A stretch of DNA of 64,000 nt from Taibaiella koreensis (GTDB lineage Bacteria; Bacteroidota; Bacteroidia; Chitinophagales; Chitinophagaceae). The translations under genes and the position numbers were made by a program. Of this stretch, positions 15,167 to 24,167 are shown in pieces (the first letter of the stretch is position 1; the number at the start of each line of letters is the position of its first letter). Below the pieces are notes generated by a model. That model saw only the letters and a program-made list of their open reading frames with translations. It made no database searches and was not told the DNA's origin. Location: contig NZ_QVNU01000008.1 in NCBI RefSeq assembly GCF_003545715.1, positions 1 to 64,000 on the forward strand. Reading direction: 5' to 3'.

Positions 15167-16881
15167 GAGATTCCCGTAGCTTTATTTTTGCGGTCCAGCA
15201 AAGCCTGCAACGGCAACGACAGCAACATCACCAGCACTGCGCCAATGACGTTAAGCCATAAGAATGCGACCAGCTTGAAGATATAGATGAGCAATACCAG
15301 TATTTCGGCGCCGAGCGAAGCATAGAATACGGCCTGTCCCTTTACCCGCTTGAGAAAGAAAGCTGTGAGGAAAATGCCCAGTATCGCTCCGTAGAAAAGG
15401 CTGCCCAGTTCGTTTACGGCTTCGATCAGCGAACCCATGCGTGTGGCAAACATTGCCACGGCGATGCTGAACACACCCCAGATCAGCGTATACAGCCGCC
15501 CGTAGCGTACCTGGTCTTTACCGTTCAGCGGTTCCTTACAGAATACCTGGTGGAAATCGACCAGGGTAGAGGAGGCCAGCGAATTAATGGCGGCCGAAAT
15601 AGAGCCCCAGCTGGCCAGTAAGATCACGGCAAATAACAGCCCCACCATTCCGGCCGGCAGGTAGTGGCGTACAAAATGCAGGAAGATATAATTGCTGTCG
15701 TTCTCCGGCTCAGCGATGGCCGCCTGATGCCTTTTGATCAGCTTGCTCAGGGTATCTCTTTGCTGCTCGATCCGGTGTTGACCCTCTTTGAGCCGTTGCA
15801 GCAGTTGCTGCTCTTCCCCTGTCTTTGCCGGTGAGGACGATTGCCGCAGCGCGATCAGCTTCAGCGCCGTTTGCTGGTTGCTTTTTGCAGTTTGCTGATT
15901 TTCGATATACAAAGGCTGGTAAGCTTCGGGGGCAATGGTTGCTACTTTCTGCGCAGCAGATTCATTAAAGAACAGTGGCGCTTTATAGATCGTATAGAAC
16001 GAAAAAAGCAAGGCGCCGGTCAGCAGGATAAGGAACTGCATCGGGATCTTGACCATACCATTGAGCAGCAGACCCAGCCGGCTTTCACGCATGTCTTTGG
16101 CCGTAAGGTAGCGTCCTACCTGGCTCTGATCTGTACCAAAATAAGAAAGGGCAAGAAAGAAGCCGCCTATCAGGCCCGACCACAGGTTATACTTGTCGTT
16201 CAGGTTGAAGGTCGTGGTGATCACATTCAGCTTTCCCGATTTACCGGCCAGGTATAAGGCATCGCTGAAGCGTATATTGTCGGGCAGGGAAGCCACAACC
16301 AGGTAGCCGGCCACAGCCATCGATAGCAGGATGATGCCGAACTGTATCTTTTGCGTGTGGGCTATGGCCTTGGCGCCGCCGGTATAGGTATAGATGATGA
16401 GCAAACCGCCCACCAGCAAATTGGTGAGATAAATATTCCAATGAAAGATCGTGGATAAAATGATAGCAGGCGCATAGACGCTGATACCGGTAGATACGCC
16501 CCTGGAAAAGAGGAACAGCACACCAGTAAACAGGCGGGTCTGCCGGTTAAAGCGTTTATCCAGGTATTCGTAAGCTGTAAATACATTGAGTCGTTGGAAT
16601 ATGGGCACGAAAACCATACTGATGACGATCATAGCCAGGGGAAGACCGAAATAATACTGCACAAAGCGCATACCATCGGTATAGGCCTGGCCCGGGCCCG
16701 ATAAGAAGGTGATGGCGCTGGCCTGTGTGGCCATAATACCCAGGAGCACCACATGCCAGGGCATTTGCCGCCCGGCCCGCAGGTAAGTATCGGAACTGCT
16801 GTGCCCGCGGCCCTTCCATACCCCGAATACAATGATCAGCAACAAGGTGCCGAGCATGATAACCCAGTCGAGACTACTCAT
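15163..16881 (-). CDS. Sodium:solute symporter family protein
   Basis: A long polytopic membrane protein with about 13-14 hydrophobic segments and SSS-family features (QASAITFLSGPGQAYTDGMR, then SYFGTDQSQVGRYL). Between late membrane segments is an unusual hydrophilic, Gln/Lys/Glu-rich insert of about 80 residues (AKSNQQTALKLIALRQ to HQAAIAEPEN) predicted by eye to be coiled coil. I chose ATG 16881 (MSSLDWVIMLGTLLL), which places the first membrane helix in the normal position; a start at 16983 would add 34 residues. The substrate cannot be assigned. Confidence 0.88.
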   Translation of the reverse strand: MSSLDWVIMLGTLLLIIVFGVWKGRGHSSSDTYLRAGRQMPWHVVLLGIMATQASAITFLSGPGQAYTDGMRFVQYYFGLPLAMIVISMVFVPIFQRLNVFTAYEYLDKRFNRQTRLFTGVLFLFSRGVSTGISVYAPAIILSTIFHWNIYLTNLLVGGLLIIYTYTGGAKAIAHTQKIQFGIILLSMAVAGYLVVASLPDNIRFSDALYLAGKSGKLNVITTTFNLNDKYNLWSGLIGGFFLALSYFGTDQSQVGRYLTAKDMRESRLGLLLNGMVKIPMQFLILLTGALLFSFYTIYKAPLFFNESAAQKVATIAPEAYQPLYIENQQTAKSNQQTALKLIALRQSSSPAKTGEEQQLLQRLKEGQHRIEQQRDTLSKLIKRHQAAIAEPENDSNYIFLHFVRHYLPAGMVGLLFAVILLASWGSISAAINSLASSTLVDFHQVFCKEPLNGKDQVRYGRLYTLIWGVFSIAVAMFATRMGSLIEAVNELGSLFYGAILGIFLTAFFLKRVKGQAVFYASLGAEILVLLIYIFKLVAFLWLNVIGAVLVMLLSLPLQALLDRKNKATGIS

Positions 16882-17048
16882 GACCAGGCCAGTGTAAACC
16901 AGGTGAACAATAAGATCAGCACCAGCAGCCACAACAGCACGGCCCAATACCAGCGTCGCCAGTAAGATTGACTCATCCTGCAAGATTAAAGCAAATCCCC
17001 TTGAATTCCAATTCTACGATGTTGCCGTTTTGTAAAAGCGGTCCCGGC

Positions 17049-17819
17049 TTAGTGATGATGATGCTCTTCTTCATCCAGCCCCGGGTGCAGCTTTGCGGCT
17101 TCGGGCAATAGTGCGGTCGGCACTTTTGGAAAAGTATGATGCAAATGATGGAAAGCAAAAGAAGAGACAATAGGGGTCCAGATACGGGCCATGCGCACGC
17201 CTGCCATACGGGCCGGATGACGTGCGGCCATCTTGTGCGGGATATAGGATGCCCATAGCGGCATGAGGCAACTGAGCACAAATGCCACGGCCCAATATAC
17301 CAGACCAGCCAGCGAGCCTGTAAATACATATAACAGGATAAACCCCGCCAGCAGCAACAAGGTGGCTGCCGATTCCTGTAGCTGTATCCTGCGGGTATGC
17401 GGCGCCATTTTCAGCGAGGCGATCCGCAATGCGAAAATATGATAAGGTCCGTTGAGGAATACCTGCTTCAGGGTCCAGCGGGCCGGCGCACCTTCAGGAT
17501 CGTTATCGCTGAGACATTGACCGTGATGCCTCAGGTGTGTGATCTTGAGGGCATGGCCGCTTTTGAGCAGTAGTAGGCCGCTTAGGCTGAGCAAAAGATC
17601 ATTGGTGCCTTTGGAGACGCCGAGCGCATTGTGTATGGTGTCGTGCATCTGCACAAAGCCCGCCAGGCAGGTTACCAGGGCTACCGGGATAGCCAGCCAC
17701 CAGATCCCGAACGCTGCGCACAGAATATAGATGCCCAGCAATAGCCAGGGCCTCATGATCTCGATCCGCCTTTGCAGCGGACTCAGCTGGAATGCAGGTG
17801 ATGATTTACCCATGATCAT
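17049..17819 (-). CDS. Fatty acid desaturase family protein
   Basis: A 256-residue membrane protein with the three histidine boxes of membrane di-iron desaturases/hydroxylases: HDTIHNALG (about residue 58), HLRHHGQ (about residue 95) and HHLHHTFPKV (about residue 223). Four or more hydrophobic stretches separate them. It would act on lipids or carotenoids at the inner membrane; the substrate is unknown. The protein ends in EEEHHHH. It is the last gene of a minus-strand run beginning with the ArsR gene. An alternative ATG lies two codons downstream. Confidence 0.88.
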   Translation of the reverse strand: MIMGKSSPAFQLSPLQRRIEIMRPWLLLGIYILCAAFGIWWLAIPVALVTCLAGFVQMHDTIHNALGVSKGTNDLLLSLSGLLLLKSGHALKITHLRHHGQCLSDNDPEGAPARWTLKQVFLNGPYHIFALRIASLKMAPHTRRIQLQESAATLLLLAGFILLYVFTGSLAGLVYWAVAFVLSCLMPLWASYIPHKMAARHPARMAGVRMARIWTPIVSSFAFHHLHHTFPKVPTALLPEAAKLHPGLDEEEHHHH

Positions 17820-17837
17820 TCAAAGTTACACATTCTG

Positions 17838-18512
17838 TTATTGCCGCACCTCTTCCCTTACAGGCCGGGCGTCGGCAGGAATACCATTTACCAAAGGCTT
17901 GAATTCGGCTTTAAAATACCCTTTATAGCCAAAGAGCGTACCAAATGTCTTGTTACGGACGGTCACTTGTATATTGAAGCGGTCCTGTATTTCATCGTAA
18001 GATTCCCGAACCTCCGCATTGCCCGTGAACAATCCGGGATAACGGAATGCGATGCGCCCTTCATAGAACCGCTGATTGCCCGAGCGTATGGTGATACTAT
18101 TGTCTTCATTTACCCTTATGTCTATATCCACAGCCAGGTGCTGCCTGCTGCCCAGGTAATCGACGATACGGTGCTCGGCCTCATTATAGATCATAGTGGC
18201 ATCAAAGCGTCGTACTTTTTTTCCGAAGTGGAATTTACGGTTCCAACTCACCGTGTCGCGGCCGAAGGTATCTCTATAGCCATAGTTCTCGATCGTGAAG
18301 GGTATATTGGCGCCGGTTTCGGGAAACATGATATTGCGGAAAGTGCCCAGGTAAAGAAAAGGCAGCGTATACCAGCCGGCATTACGCACATGTTCCATAA
18401 CGCCTGTGCCCAGCATATACACAGGCTGCTCGCTGCTGACACCGAAACGTTGCTGCATCATCGGATGCAGGCGGTCAAAATCTTTGCCCAGGTATTGCTT
18501 ATAGATCGACAT
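17838..18512 (-). CDS. DUF4166 domain protein
   Basis: About 224 residues from ATG 18512 (MSIYKQYLGKDFDRLHPMMQ). It has the DUF4166 pattern including ENYGYRDTFGRDTVSWNR and FHFGKKVRRFDATM. Function is unknown; in other bacteria this domain is linked to saccharopine-dehydrogenase-like or DoxX proteins. It overlaps the 3' end of the upstream SRPBCC/DoxX gene by 14 bp, implying translational coupling. A start at 18551 would lengthen it by 13 residues inside the upstream gene and is less likely. Confidence 0.8.
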   Translation of the reverse strand: MSIYKQYLGKDFDRLHPMMQQRFGVSSEQPVYMLGTGVMEHVRNAGWYTLPFLYLGTFRNIMFPETGANIPFTIENYGYRDTFGRDTVSWNRKFHFGKKVRRFDATMIYNEAEHRIVDYLGSRQHLAVDIDIRVNEDNSITIRSGNQRFYEGRIAFRYPGLFTGNAEVRESYDEIQDRFNIQVTVRNKTFGTLFGYKGYFKAEFKPLVNGIPADARPVREEVRQ

Positions 18513-19425
18513 GCTTTTTCTTTTGGGGTTGACGGAGACAACGCCCGGCATCGGGCAGGAACGGCCTCATGGCCAGCACCATAAGCGATAAGGCGAGTAC
18601 GCCGATGCTTGTTGTCGCCGGGTTAAATGGTGCCTTATATATGGCTGCTTTGGCAACGAATGCCGTGCAGCCCAGCGCCAGCAGGCTCGCTATGTTGAGG
18701 TAATGCAGGAAACGGTTGCGACCCAGGAACAGGAAGGCCAGGCCGAACAGGATCTCGCCGATACCAACGGCAATTACCGCAGTGGTCTCCATACCGCCGA
18801 ACAGGCCCGATGCCTTCATCATTGCCAGCTCGCCGGTCTCCATATACAGGAGCTTGGGTACGATGCCGTGGTATAGCCAGGTGAGGGCAATGGTTACATT
18901 GGCCAGGGCAAACAATAAGTATAAGGTGCGGGATACACGGGGCGCGATGTCCCGGTCAAGCCATAGCCGTAGTGAATCGAAGCTCCAGGCTGTGGCCCAG
19001 CCGATAAGCGGCCGGAACAGCAACCGGTCGATCCATTGCCCAGGGGCGCCATGACGGGTCTCATAATCGTACCAGGTAAGAAAGGTAATGCCTTTGCTAT
19101 GTGGGATATATTTCCAGTACCCGGAACCGGTACGGATCAAAGATATCTTTTCATCGGACCAGAATTTCAGCGCGGAAGTGCTTTCGCCGCTCTCTTTGCT
19201 ATGGCTGCCGCTGGTCATCCCTTTTCCCGATACCTTAATGCCAAAGCCGATCTTCGTTTCATAAAGAAAATGTTGCGGCTCGTCGGCGCTGGTACGGGGC
19301 AGGTATTCGATGCGGGTAAAACGCAGATCCCAGCGCGAATGGATCTCTGGCGTTTGCGTATAGTGCCAGAGCCGTTCCAGGCTGGTCTCCATTTCGATTT
19401 CTACGTAAATGGGCTTTCTTTTCAA
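18499..19425 (-). CDS. SRPBCC domain fused to DoxX-like membrane domain
   Basis: A 308-residue protein in two parts. Residues about 1-150 resemble an SRPBCC/START-like ligand-binding fold (YVEIEMETSLERLWHYTQTP, then SRWDLRFTRIEYLPR). Residues about 165-295 contain four hydrophobic segments typical of DoxX-like proteins (TLYLLFALANVTIALTWLYH, then GIGEILFGLAFLFLGR). The ligand and activity are unknown. It overlaps the DUF4166 gene and follows the VOC gene by 61 bp, so it is probably part of an ArsR-VOC-DoxX-DUF4166-desaturase operon. Confidence 0.8.
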   Translation of the reverse strand: MKRKPIYVEIEMETSLERLWHYTQTPEIHSRWDLRFTRIEYLPRTSADEPQHFLYETKIGFGIKVSGKGMTSGSHSKESGESTSALKFWSDEKISLIRTGSGYWKYIPHSKGITFLTWYDYETRHGAPGQWIDRLLFRPLIGWATAWSFDSLRLWLDRDIAPRVSRTLYLLFALANVTIALTWLYHGIVPKLLYMETGELAMMKASGLFGGMETTAVIAVGIGEILFGLAFLFLGRNRFLHYLNIASLLALGCTAFVAKAAIYKAPFNPATTSIGVLALSLMVLAMRPFLPDAGRCLRQPQKKKHVDL

Positions 19426-19486
19426 GGACAGGATCGCGCCGGGCTAATGTGCCGGCGCCTGCTACAAATTTACGCAAAATACGGGA

Positions 19487-19906
19487 TCAGCCCGCCTGCA
19501 TATCCTGCCATACCTGCTCGTTAAAAACGCATTCCCACTGGTGCCCGTCGGGATCGCGGAAATAGCCGGCGTAGCCCCATCCATAGGTCGAAGCAGGGCC
19601 GGCAATTGTTCCCCCCGCTGTATGTGCGATTTCGAGCAGATGATCCACGGCGGCTTCATTTTCCAGGAAAAGGCTCATGATACATTCGGAAGTACCCGGC
19701 GCAGCATTCGTCTGTCCCGTGATGGCTTCATAGCTGTCGAAATCGCTGCGGGTGGCCAGCACCAGGCTCAAATGTTTATCGATGCTGAACAATACCAGGT
19801 CATCGGAAACTTCAGCGGCCTTTTCGTCAAAGATCATTTCATAAAAGTGCTGCGCGCGGTCCAGGGCATCTACCGCGATCGTAATGCAATTGAGTCTGGC
19901 TTTCAT
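19487..19906 (-). CDS. VOC family protein (glyoxalase/bleomycin-resistance fold)
   Basis: About 139 residues from ATG 19906 (MKARLNCITIAVDALDRAQH). The beta-alpha-beta-beta-beta architecture with FYEMIF, SLFLENEAAVDHLLE and a C-terminal YAGYFRDPDGHQWE is typical of the vicinal oxygen chelate superfamily. The terminal Glu in GHQWE is a usual metal ligand. The substrate is unknown. It starts 29 bp after the ArsR gene on the same strand, and the pair probably forms a regulator-effector unit. Confidence 0.88.
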   Translation of the reverse strand: MKARLNCITIAVDALDRAQHFYEMIFDEKAAEVSDDLVLFSIDKHLSLVLATRSDFDSYEAITGQTNAAPGTSECIMSLFLENEAAVDHLLEIAHTAGGTIAGPASTYGWGYAGYFRDPDGHQWECVFNEQVWQDMQAG

Positions 19907-19935
19907 AGCTATTGGCTTTAGCAATTAAATATCTT

Positions 19936-20289
19936 TTATTCCTCCGCTTGTTTGCGCCAGTTTTTCTTTGGGCTTGCCGCCGTCTCATCCTGTTCCAGGA
20001 AGCGGCCCAGGGCATCGAGCTTCGACGACCAGAAGGCATGATAGCGACCCACCCAGTCGGAGACCTCGCCCAGCTGGCGAAAATCTGCGGTACAGTACCG
20101 TTCGCGCCCCTGCTGCCGGATTACGATCAGGCCGCATTCCGTCAGTATCTTCACATGCTTCGATACCGCCGGCCGGCTGATATCAAAATGATCGGCTACC
20201 TCGTTCAGCGTAAGACTTTGCCGCGCCAGCAGGTCTATGATCGCCCGCCGGTTGGGATCGGCGATCGCCTGAAATACATCTCTTCTCAT
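19936..20289 (-). CDS. ArsR family transcriptional regulator
   Basis: About 117 residues from ATG 20289 (MRRDVFQAIADPNRRAIIDL). It has the winged helix-turn-helix of ArsR repressors (LTLNEVADHFDISRPAVSKH, then VKILTECGLI). The metal-binding CxC pattern of classical ArsR/SmtB is absent, so it belongs to the group commonly paired with SRPBCC/VOC proteins. A GTG at 20340 would add 17 unlikely residues. It probably autoregulates the downstream VOC and DoxX genes. Confidence 0.9.
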   Translation of the reverse strand: MRRDVFQAIADPNRRAIIDLLARQSLTLNEVADHFDISRPAVSKHVKILTECGLIVIRQQGRERYCTADFRQLGEVSDWVGRYHAFWSSKLDALGRFLEQDETAASPKKNWRKQAEE

Positions 20290-20383
20290 AAAAGCAAAGA
20301 TACGTAAATCATGTAACCGTTTGGCTACAAATGTAAACACCGGTACATAATTGTCTGGAAAAGACAGGACGGAGCAAATGTCC

Positions 20384-21853
20384 TTACTCTTCTTGAAGCC
20401 CTTCGAGAAGCACTTTGATCTTCCGGTCGCAAGCGGTCATCGCGCTGTCGTATCGTCCGGTGTTTTCCTTAATGGCCTTATACAGCAGCTCACTGTACTG
20501 CAGGCGTAGCGCACAGTAATCCGATATCTTGGCCGTTCGCTCTTGTAATACTCCGGGTAGGTGGAGTTGCTTCAGCTCCGTCATCAGCGCCTGGCTTTTC
20601 CTCCAGTTGTCGATCCCTTTGCGCTGTACGATGTGTAGCATCGAGTCTGATGAGATATCTTCCGGCATCTGGTAAATGCTCAATGCTTCCTTCTCCAGGC
20701 CTGCAAAAATTTCGATCTTGGCATCGTATTGCCCGATATCATTGGGCAGCTTGTGGTACACAAAAGCCGAAGCACCGACTATGAGCACTGCCGGCAGGAT
20801 CAGGGACAAATAGCCTCGTGTGGAAGGAGCCGGTTGGCGCAGCGCAGGATACAGCAGGTAGCCTGCCACAATACCACTGATGAGTCCGCCGATGTGGGCG
20901 GCATTATCGATATTGCCTTTAAGCCCGTAAAAAAGATTGTACAGCACAAATACCAGGATGCTGGCCAGGAGTGGCTTACGGGCCTCCTTTGCAACCAGGT
21001 TGGTGGTCAGCATAGCCAGGAAAACGCCGTAAAGACCAAATATAGCGCCTGAAGCGCCGGCACTGACAGTGAGATCGTGCCACCACAGACTGGCGACACT
21101 GGCGGCCAGCCCCGTGAGCAGGTATACTGCCAGAAACTTCACTTTGCCCAGGTAAGGCTCCAGCAGCAAGCCGATATACACCAGAGCATACATATTGAGC
21201 AGCAGGTGCATGATGCCGATATGCAAAAAACAATTGGTAAGCAGGCGCCACCACTGGCCTTCAAGCGTCATCGGCTTGAAATTGGCGCCCCAGCGTAACA
21301 GAATGTCATTATCAGGGTTAATGATATTCATGCCGCAGCAGGCCATGATAACAAAGATCAGGATATTAAGATCGGCCAATAAAGGGGTAACGAAATAATC
21401 CTTACGTGGGATGAAAAAGCTGAGAAAAGCGTTCCAGTTCTCCTTAGCGGTAGGCGGCGGCAATAACAAAATATCCTCTTCCGGTGGTGGGAATGCGGTT
21501 GCGTAGCTAATGTATTTTTCATCCAGCTCGGTATCGGAATACTGATGCTCCAGTTGCCCAAAAGCTTCCAGGTAACGGCGCACCGTTCTTTTATTCCTGC
21601 CGACATCGAAAAACTCGCTGTTGGAAGAAGCGCTCGTCAACACAGCAGCATCGTCTCCGATCACCAGTTTCACATCGGCATTCCAGCCAAATGAACCATT
21701 ACGGGTGCTGCCCATAAAGCCCGAAGCACTGATATGATCGACAGACCAGTCCATATGCTGCGCCGCCTCCAGGGCCAGCACCAGGAAATGTTCCCGGCTT
21801 AAGCCGGATAAGGGTATATTCTCCACATGCTTGGGTGTCCAACCAAATGCCAT
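20384..21853 (-). CDS. Rhomboid family intramembrane serine protease
   Basis: A 489-residue protein. The N-terminal 150 or so residues are a soluble domain of unknown role. Residues about 160-360 hold the rhomboid core: WWRLLTNCFLHIGIMHLLLN (the HxxxN helix), the nucleophile motif SAGASGAIFGLYG, and the catalytic His in DNAAHIGGLISG. A C-terminal tail of about 120 residues carries a further membrane segment and helices. It would cleave membrane proteins within the lipid bilayer; substrates are unknown. It stands alone upstream of the ArsR gene. Confidence 0.92.
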   Translation of the reverse strand: MAFGWTPKHVENIPLSGLSREHFLVLALEAAQHMDWSVDHISASGFMGSTRNGSFGWNADVKLVIGDDAAVLTSASSNSEFFDVGRNKRTVRRYLEAFGQLEHQYSDTELDEKYISYATAFPPPEEDILLLPPPTAKENWNAFLSFFIPRKDYFVTPLLADLNILIFVIMACCGMNIINPDNDILLRWGANFKPMTLEGQWWRLLTNCFLHIGIMHLLLNMYALVYIGLLLEPYLGKVKFLAVYLLTGLAASVASLWWHDLTVSAGASGAIFGLYGVFLAMLTTNLVAKEARKPLLASILVFVLYNLFYGLKGNIDNAAHIGGLISGIVAGYLLYPALRQPAPSTRGYLSLILPAVLIVGASAFVYHKLPNDIGQYDAKIEIFAGLEKEALSIYQMPEDISSDSMLHIVQRKGIDNWRKSQALMTELKQLHLPGVLQERTAKISDYCALRLQYSELLYKAIKENTGRYDSAMTACDRKIKVLLEGLQEE

Positions 21854-21974
21854 AAATTATTTTTTCTATTGGTGAAAGGATGACAGGCGTTCCTTATGCC
21901 TGCAATGCAATACTAAGGATTAAAGCGCAAGTTTCCGGTTGTTCCCGCCTCGACATATCACTAAATTTGCGGCC

Positions 21975-22883
21975 ATGAGCGCCCGAAATACTTTTGATAT
22001 CCCTATACCGGCCTTATTCAACTTCGCGGAATGCTGCTGGTTTCTTGACCGTGGTTACGACGATTGCCTGCACCAGGTAAGGGACGGAGCCCTGATCAAG
22101 GCATTGGCTGTCGAAGGAAAGCCGCTGCTATTGCGGATCACGGGCGCAGATGCCAGCCTGGAGGTCACGGTGCTTAAAGGAAAGCTTACCACTAAGACAC
22201 AGAACACGGTCGAACGGTATGTGCGGGAATGGTTCGACCTGGACCGCGATCTGCAACCATTTTATACCTTATTGGATACAGAAAAAAAGCTGGCTTATAT
22301 GTCCCATCGGTATTCAGGATTGCGACTCATGGGGATTCCCGATCTCTTTGAAGCGCTTTGCTGGAGCATCATTGGCCAGCAGATCAATCTTAGCTTCGCC
22401 TACAGGCTCAAACGCAGGCTCACAGAACGATACGGGACCAGCATCGACTACGAAGGACAATCCTATTTTATTTTCCCGGGCCCCGAAGCGTTGACGCAGG
22501 CGCCAGTGGAAGCGCTCAAAGAGATGCAGTTTTCCGGTATGAAGGCACGGTACCTGACGGAGCTCGCTGCCGTATTTGCTTCCGGCGCCATGAGCCGTAC
22601 CTTGCTGGAACAATTGCCTTCTTTTGCCACACAGCAGCAGGCGCTCATGGCCTTACGTGGTATTGGCGTGTGGACAGCCAATTATGCGCTGATGAAATCG
22701 CTCCGTGCCGGGGAGGCCATTCCCTACGGCGATGTGGGCTTGCTGCAGGCCCTTGTCGGGCATCAGCTGATCAGCGACCGTAAAGATCAGGTTGGTATCG
22801 ATCGCCTGTTCGGCGCCTTCAGTGGCTGGGAGAGCTACCTGGTATTTTATCTTTGGCGCAGCATGGCGGAGCCGGCTAAATGA
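21975..22883 (+). CDS. DNA-3-methyladenine glycosylase II, AlkA-like
   Basis: About 302 residues from ATG 21975 (MSARNTFDIPIPALFNFAEC). The N-terminal part resembles the AlkA N-domain. Residues about 120-295 are an HhH-GPD glycosylase core with the hairpin LRGIGVWTANYALM and the catalytic Asp region IPYGDVGLLQAL. It excises alkylated bases. It is divergent from, and separated by heptamer repeats from, the 2OG oxygenase and Ada-like genes, all related to alkylation repair. An ATG at 21939 adds 12 residues and is less likely. Confidence 0.88.
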   Translation: MSARNTFDIPIPALFNFAECCWFLDRGYDDCLHQVRDGALIKALAVEGKPLLLRITGADASLEVTVLKGKLTTKTQNTVERYVREWFDLDRDLQPFYTLLDTEKKLAYMSHRYSGLRLMGIPDLFEALCWSIIGQQINLSFAYRLKRRLTERYGTSIDYEGQSYFIFPGPEALTQAPVEALKEMQFSGMKARYLTELAAVFASGAMSRTLLEQLPSFATQQQALMALRGIGVWTANYALMKSLRAGEAIPYGDVGLLQALVGHQLISDRKDQVGIDRLFGAFSGWESYLVFYLWRSMAEPAK

Positions 22884-23200
22884 TGGAGCAATAGTTGGCA
22901 ATATGCAGTAGGCAATGTAGAAATACTAGCACCAAAAGTCAAATTCCAATAGACAATTAGCAGCACGGTAGACTGGAAATTCCAAATCCCAATACGCAAT
23001 ACCCATTACTCAATCCTCAATAAAATAGTTGGCAATAAGCAAAGTCAAGATCCAATGTTTAAATTCCAATAGGCAATGGATAGGTGGCAATCGGCAGGGT
23101 GGCAAACTGGAAGTTGCAAAATCCCAATACCCATTACTCACTACTCAATACTTATATCTAATGAAATAGTTGGCAATAGGCAATGCGAAAGTATCAAATA
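22884..23200. repeat. Heptamer-based low-complexity DNA
   Basis: No gene is present. Two blocks with 7-bp periodicity occur: 22988-23022 (CCCAATA, CGCAATA, CCCATTA, CTCAATC, CTCAATA) and 23123-23157 (CCCAATA, CCCATTA, CTCACTA, CTCAATA, CTTATAT). They are linked by GTTGGCAATAGGCAAT-like stretches that also recur. Confidence 0.75.
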
Positions 23201-23291
23201 CTTGATACCTGATACTTGATACCTGATACTTGATACCTACTACTTAATACCTAATACCTAATACGTAATATCTAACATCTAATATCTAACC
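23201..23291. repeat. Thirteen tandem heptamers
   Basis: Exactly 13 consecutive 7-mers run CTTGATA, CCTGATA, CTTGATA, CCTGATA, CTTGATA, CCTACTA, CTTAATA, CCTAATA, CCTAATA, CGTAATA, TCTAACA, TCTAATA, TCTAACC. They end one base before the stop codon of the 2OG oxygenase gene. They resemble the short tandemly repeated heptamers known from cyanobacterial genomes. Confidence 0.85.
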
Positions 23292-23292
23292 C

Positions 23293-24006
23293 CTACGTCC
23301 CCGCATCATGAAAAATAATGCCCAGCGTATGCCTTTGACCGGTATGCACTGCACTTATGCCATGCTTCATGTGCGCCCGGTAATAACCCCGCGCACCTTT
23401 TACCGGGCGGAAGCTGGTGGTAAACAGGAGCGCATCGCCCTGGCCGGGTTGTAATACGATCGCTTTCGACTGCGCGCGTGGTACCTGTTCGGTAAGCACA
23501 AATTCGCCACCGGTATAATCTTTACCCGGTTCGTCGAGGAACAGCACCATTTGTATAGGGAAAAAGACATCCCCGTAAAGATCCTGGTGCAGGGTATTAT
23601 GTCCACCGGCGCCATATTTGAGAATAAGCACGGCAGGTAAGGACTGTCCCTGCTCGTTGCAGCGGTGTTGCAGCGATATCAGGTCATCAGGAAAGCGGGT
23701 AGCCGTATCCAAGGCATCCATCCAGGCATTGGCCACCGGCGCCAGCTGCGGATATACCTTTTCCCGGATGGCCTGTATCAATGGCGGCAGGGGATAACGA
23801 AAATATTTGTATTCCCCCAGGCCAAAACGGTACCGTTCCATCACGATGGTCTTCCGATACTGACCGGCATTATCATAGTCTGTAATTAGTTGCCGGCAGG
23901 TTTCCCTGTCGAGCAGACCAGGAAGCAAGGCATAACCGTTACCGTGCATACCTTCGGCTACTGCCTGCCAATCGGTCTGGTCAAGCCTTTGCATAATATT
24001 TTCCAT
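23293..24006 (-). CDS. 2OG-Fe(II) oxygenase, PF09859-like
   Basis: A 237-residue protein with the Fe(II)-binding pair in LHQDLYGD (H140, D142) and a distal His in MKHGISAV. A 2-oxoglutarate-type Arg lies in the C-terminal GQRHTLGIIFHDAG. RYRFGLGEYKYFRYPLP and YTGGEFVLTEQVPRAQS match a family described as an oxygenase acting on damaged DNA (PF09859, AlkB-related annotation). Its neighbours AlkA-like and Ada-like support an alkylation-repair role, though I infer this by context. ATG 24006; an ATG four codons downstream is also possible. Confidence 0.88.
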   Translation of the reverse strand: MENIMQRLDQTDWQAVAEGMHGNGYALLPGLLDRETCRQLITDYDNAGQYRKTIVMERYRFGLGEYKYFRYPLPPLIQAIREKVYPQLAPVANAWMDALDTATRFPDDLISLQHRCNEQGQSLPAVLILKYGAGGHNTLHQDLYGDVFFPIQMVLFLDEPGKDYTGGEFVLTEQVPRAQSKAIVLQPGQGDALLFTTSFRPVKGARGYYRAHMKHGISAVHTGQRHTLGIIFHDAGT

Positions 24007-24167
24007 AAGATTTATTGATTGATAAAGCGATCCCTGGGCCCCGTCAAAGAGATAAAGAAGAACACAAAATTGGACAAGCTCAGCTACCGAAGGTTAAGCG
24101 GTCCCTGAGCTCCGTCGAAGGGACAAGGGAGAACGTAACTGGGCTTTTGACAGCCTGTCCATAGAGA
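24007..24167. repeat. REP-like palindromes between repair genes
   Basis: No gene is present. The segment holds ACAAGCTCAGCTACCGAAGG and the inverted GTCCCTGAGCTCCGTCGAAG near 24100-24125. These resemble the CTTCGACAAGCTCAG-type palindromes inside the 129-bp elements. Confidence 0.55.
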
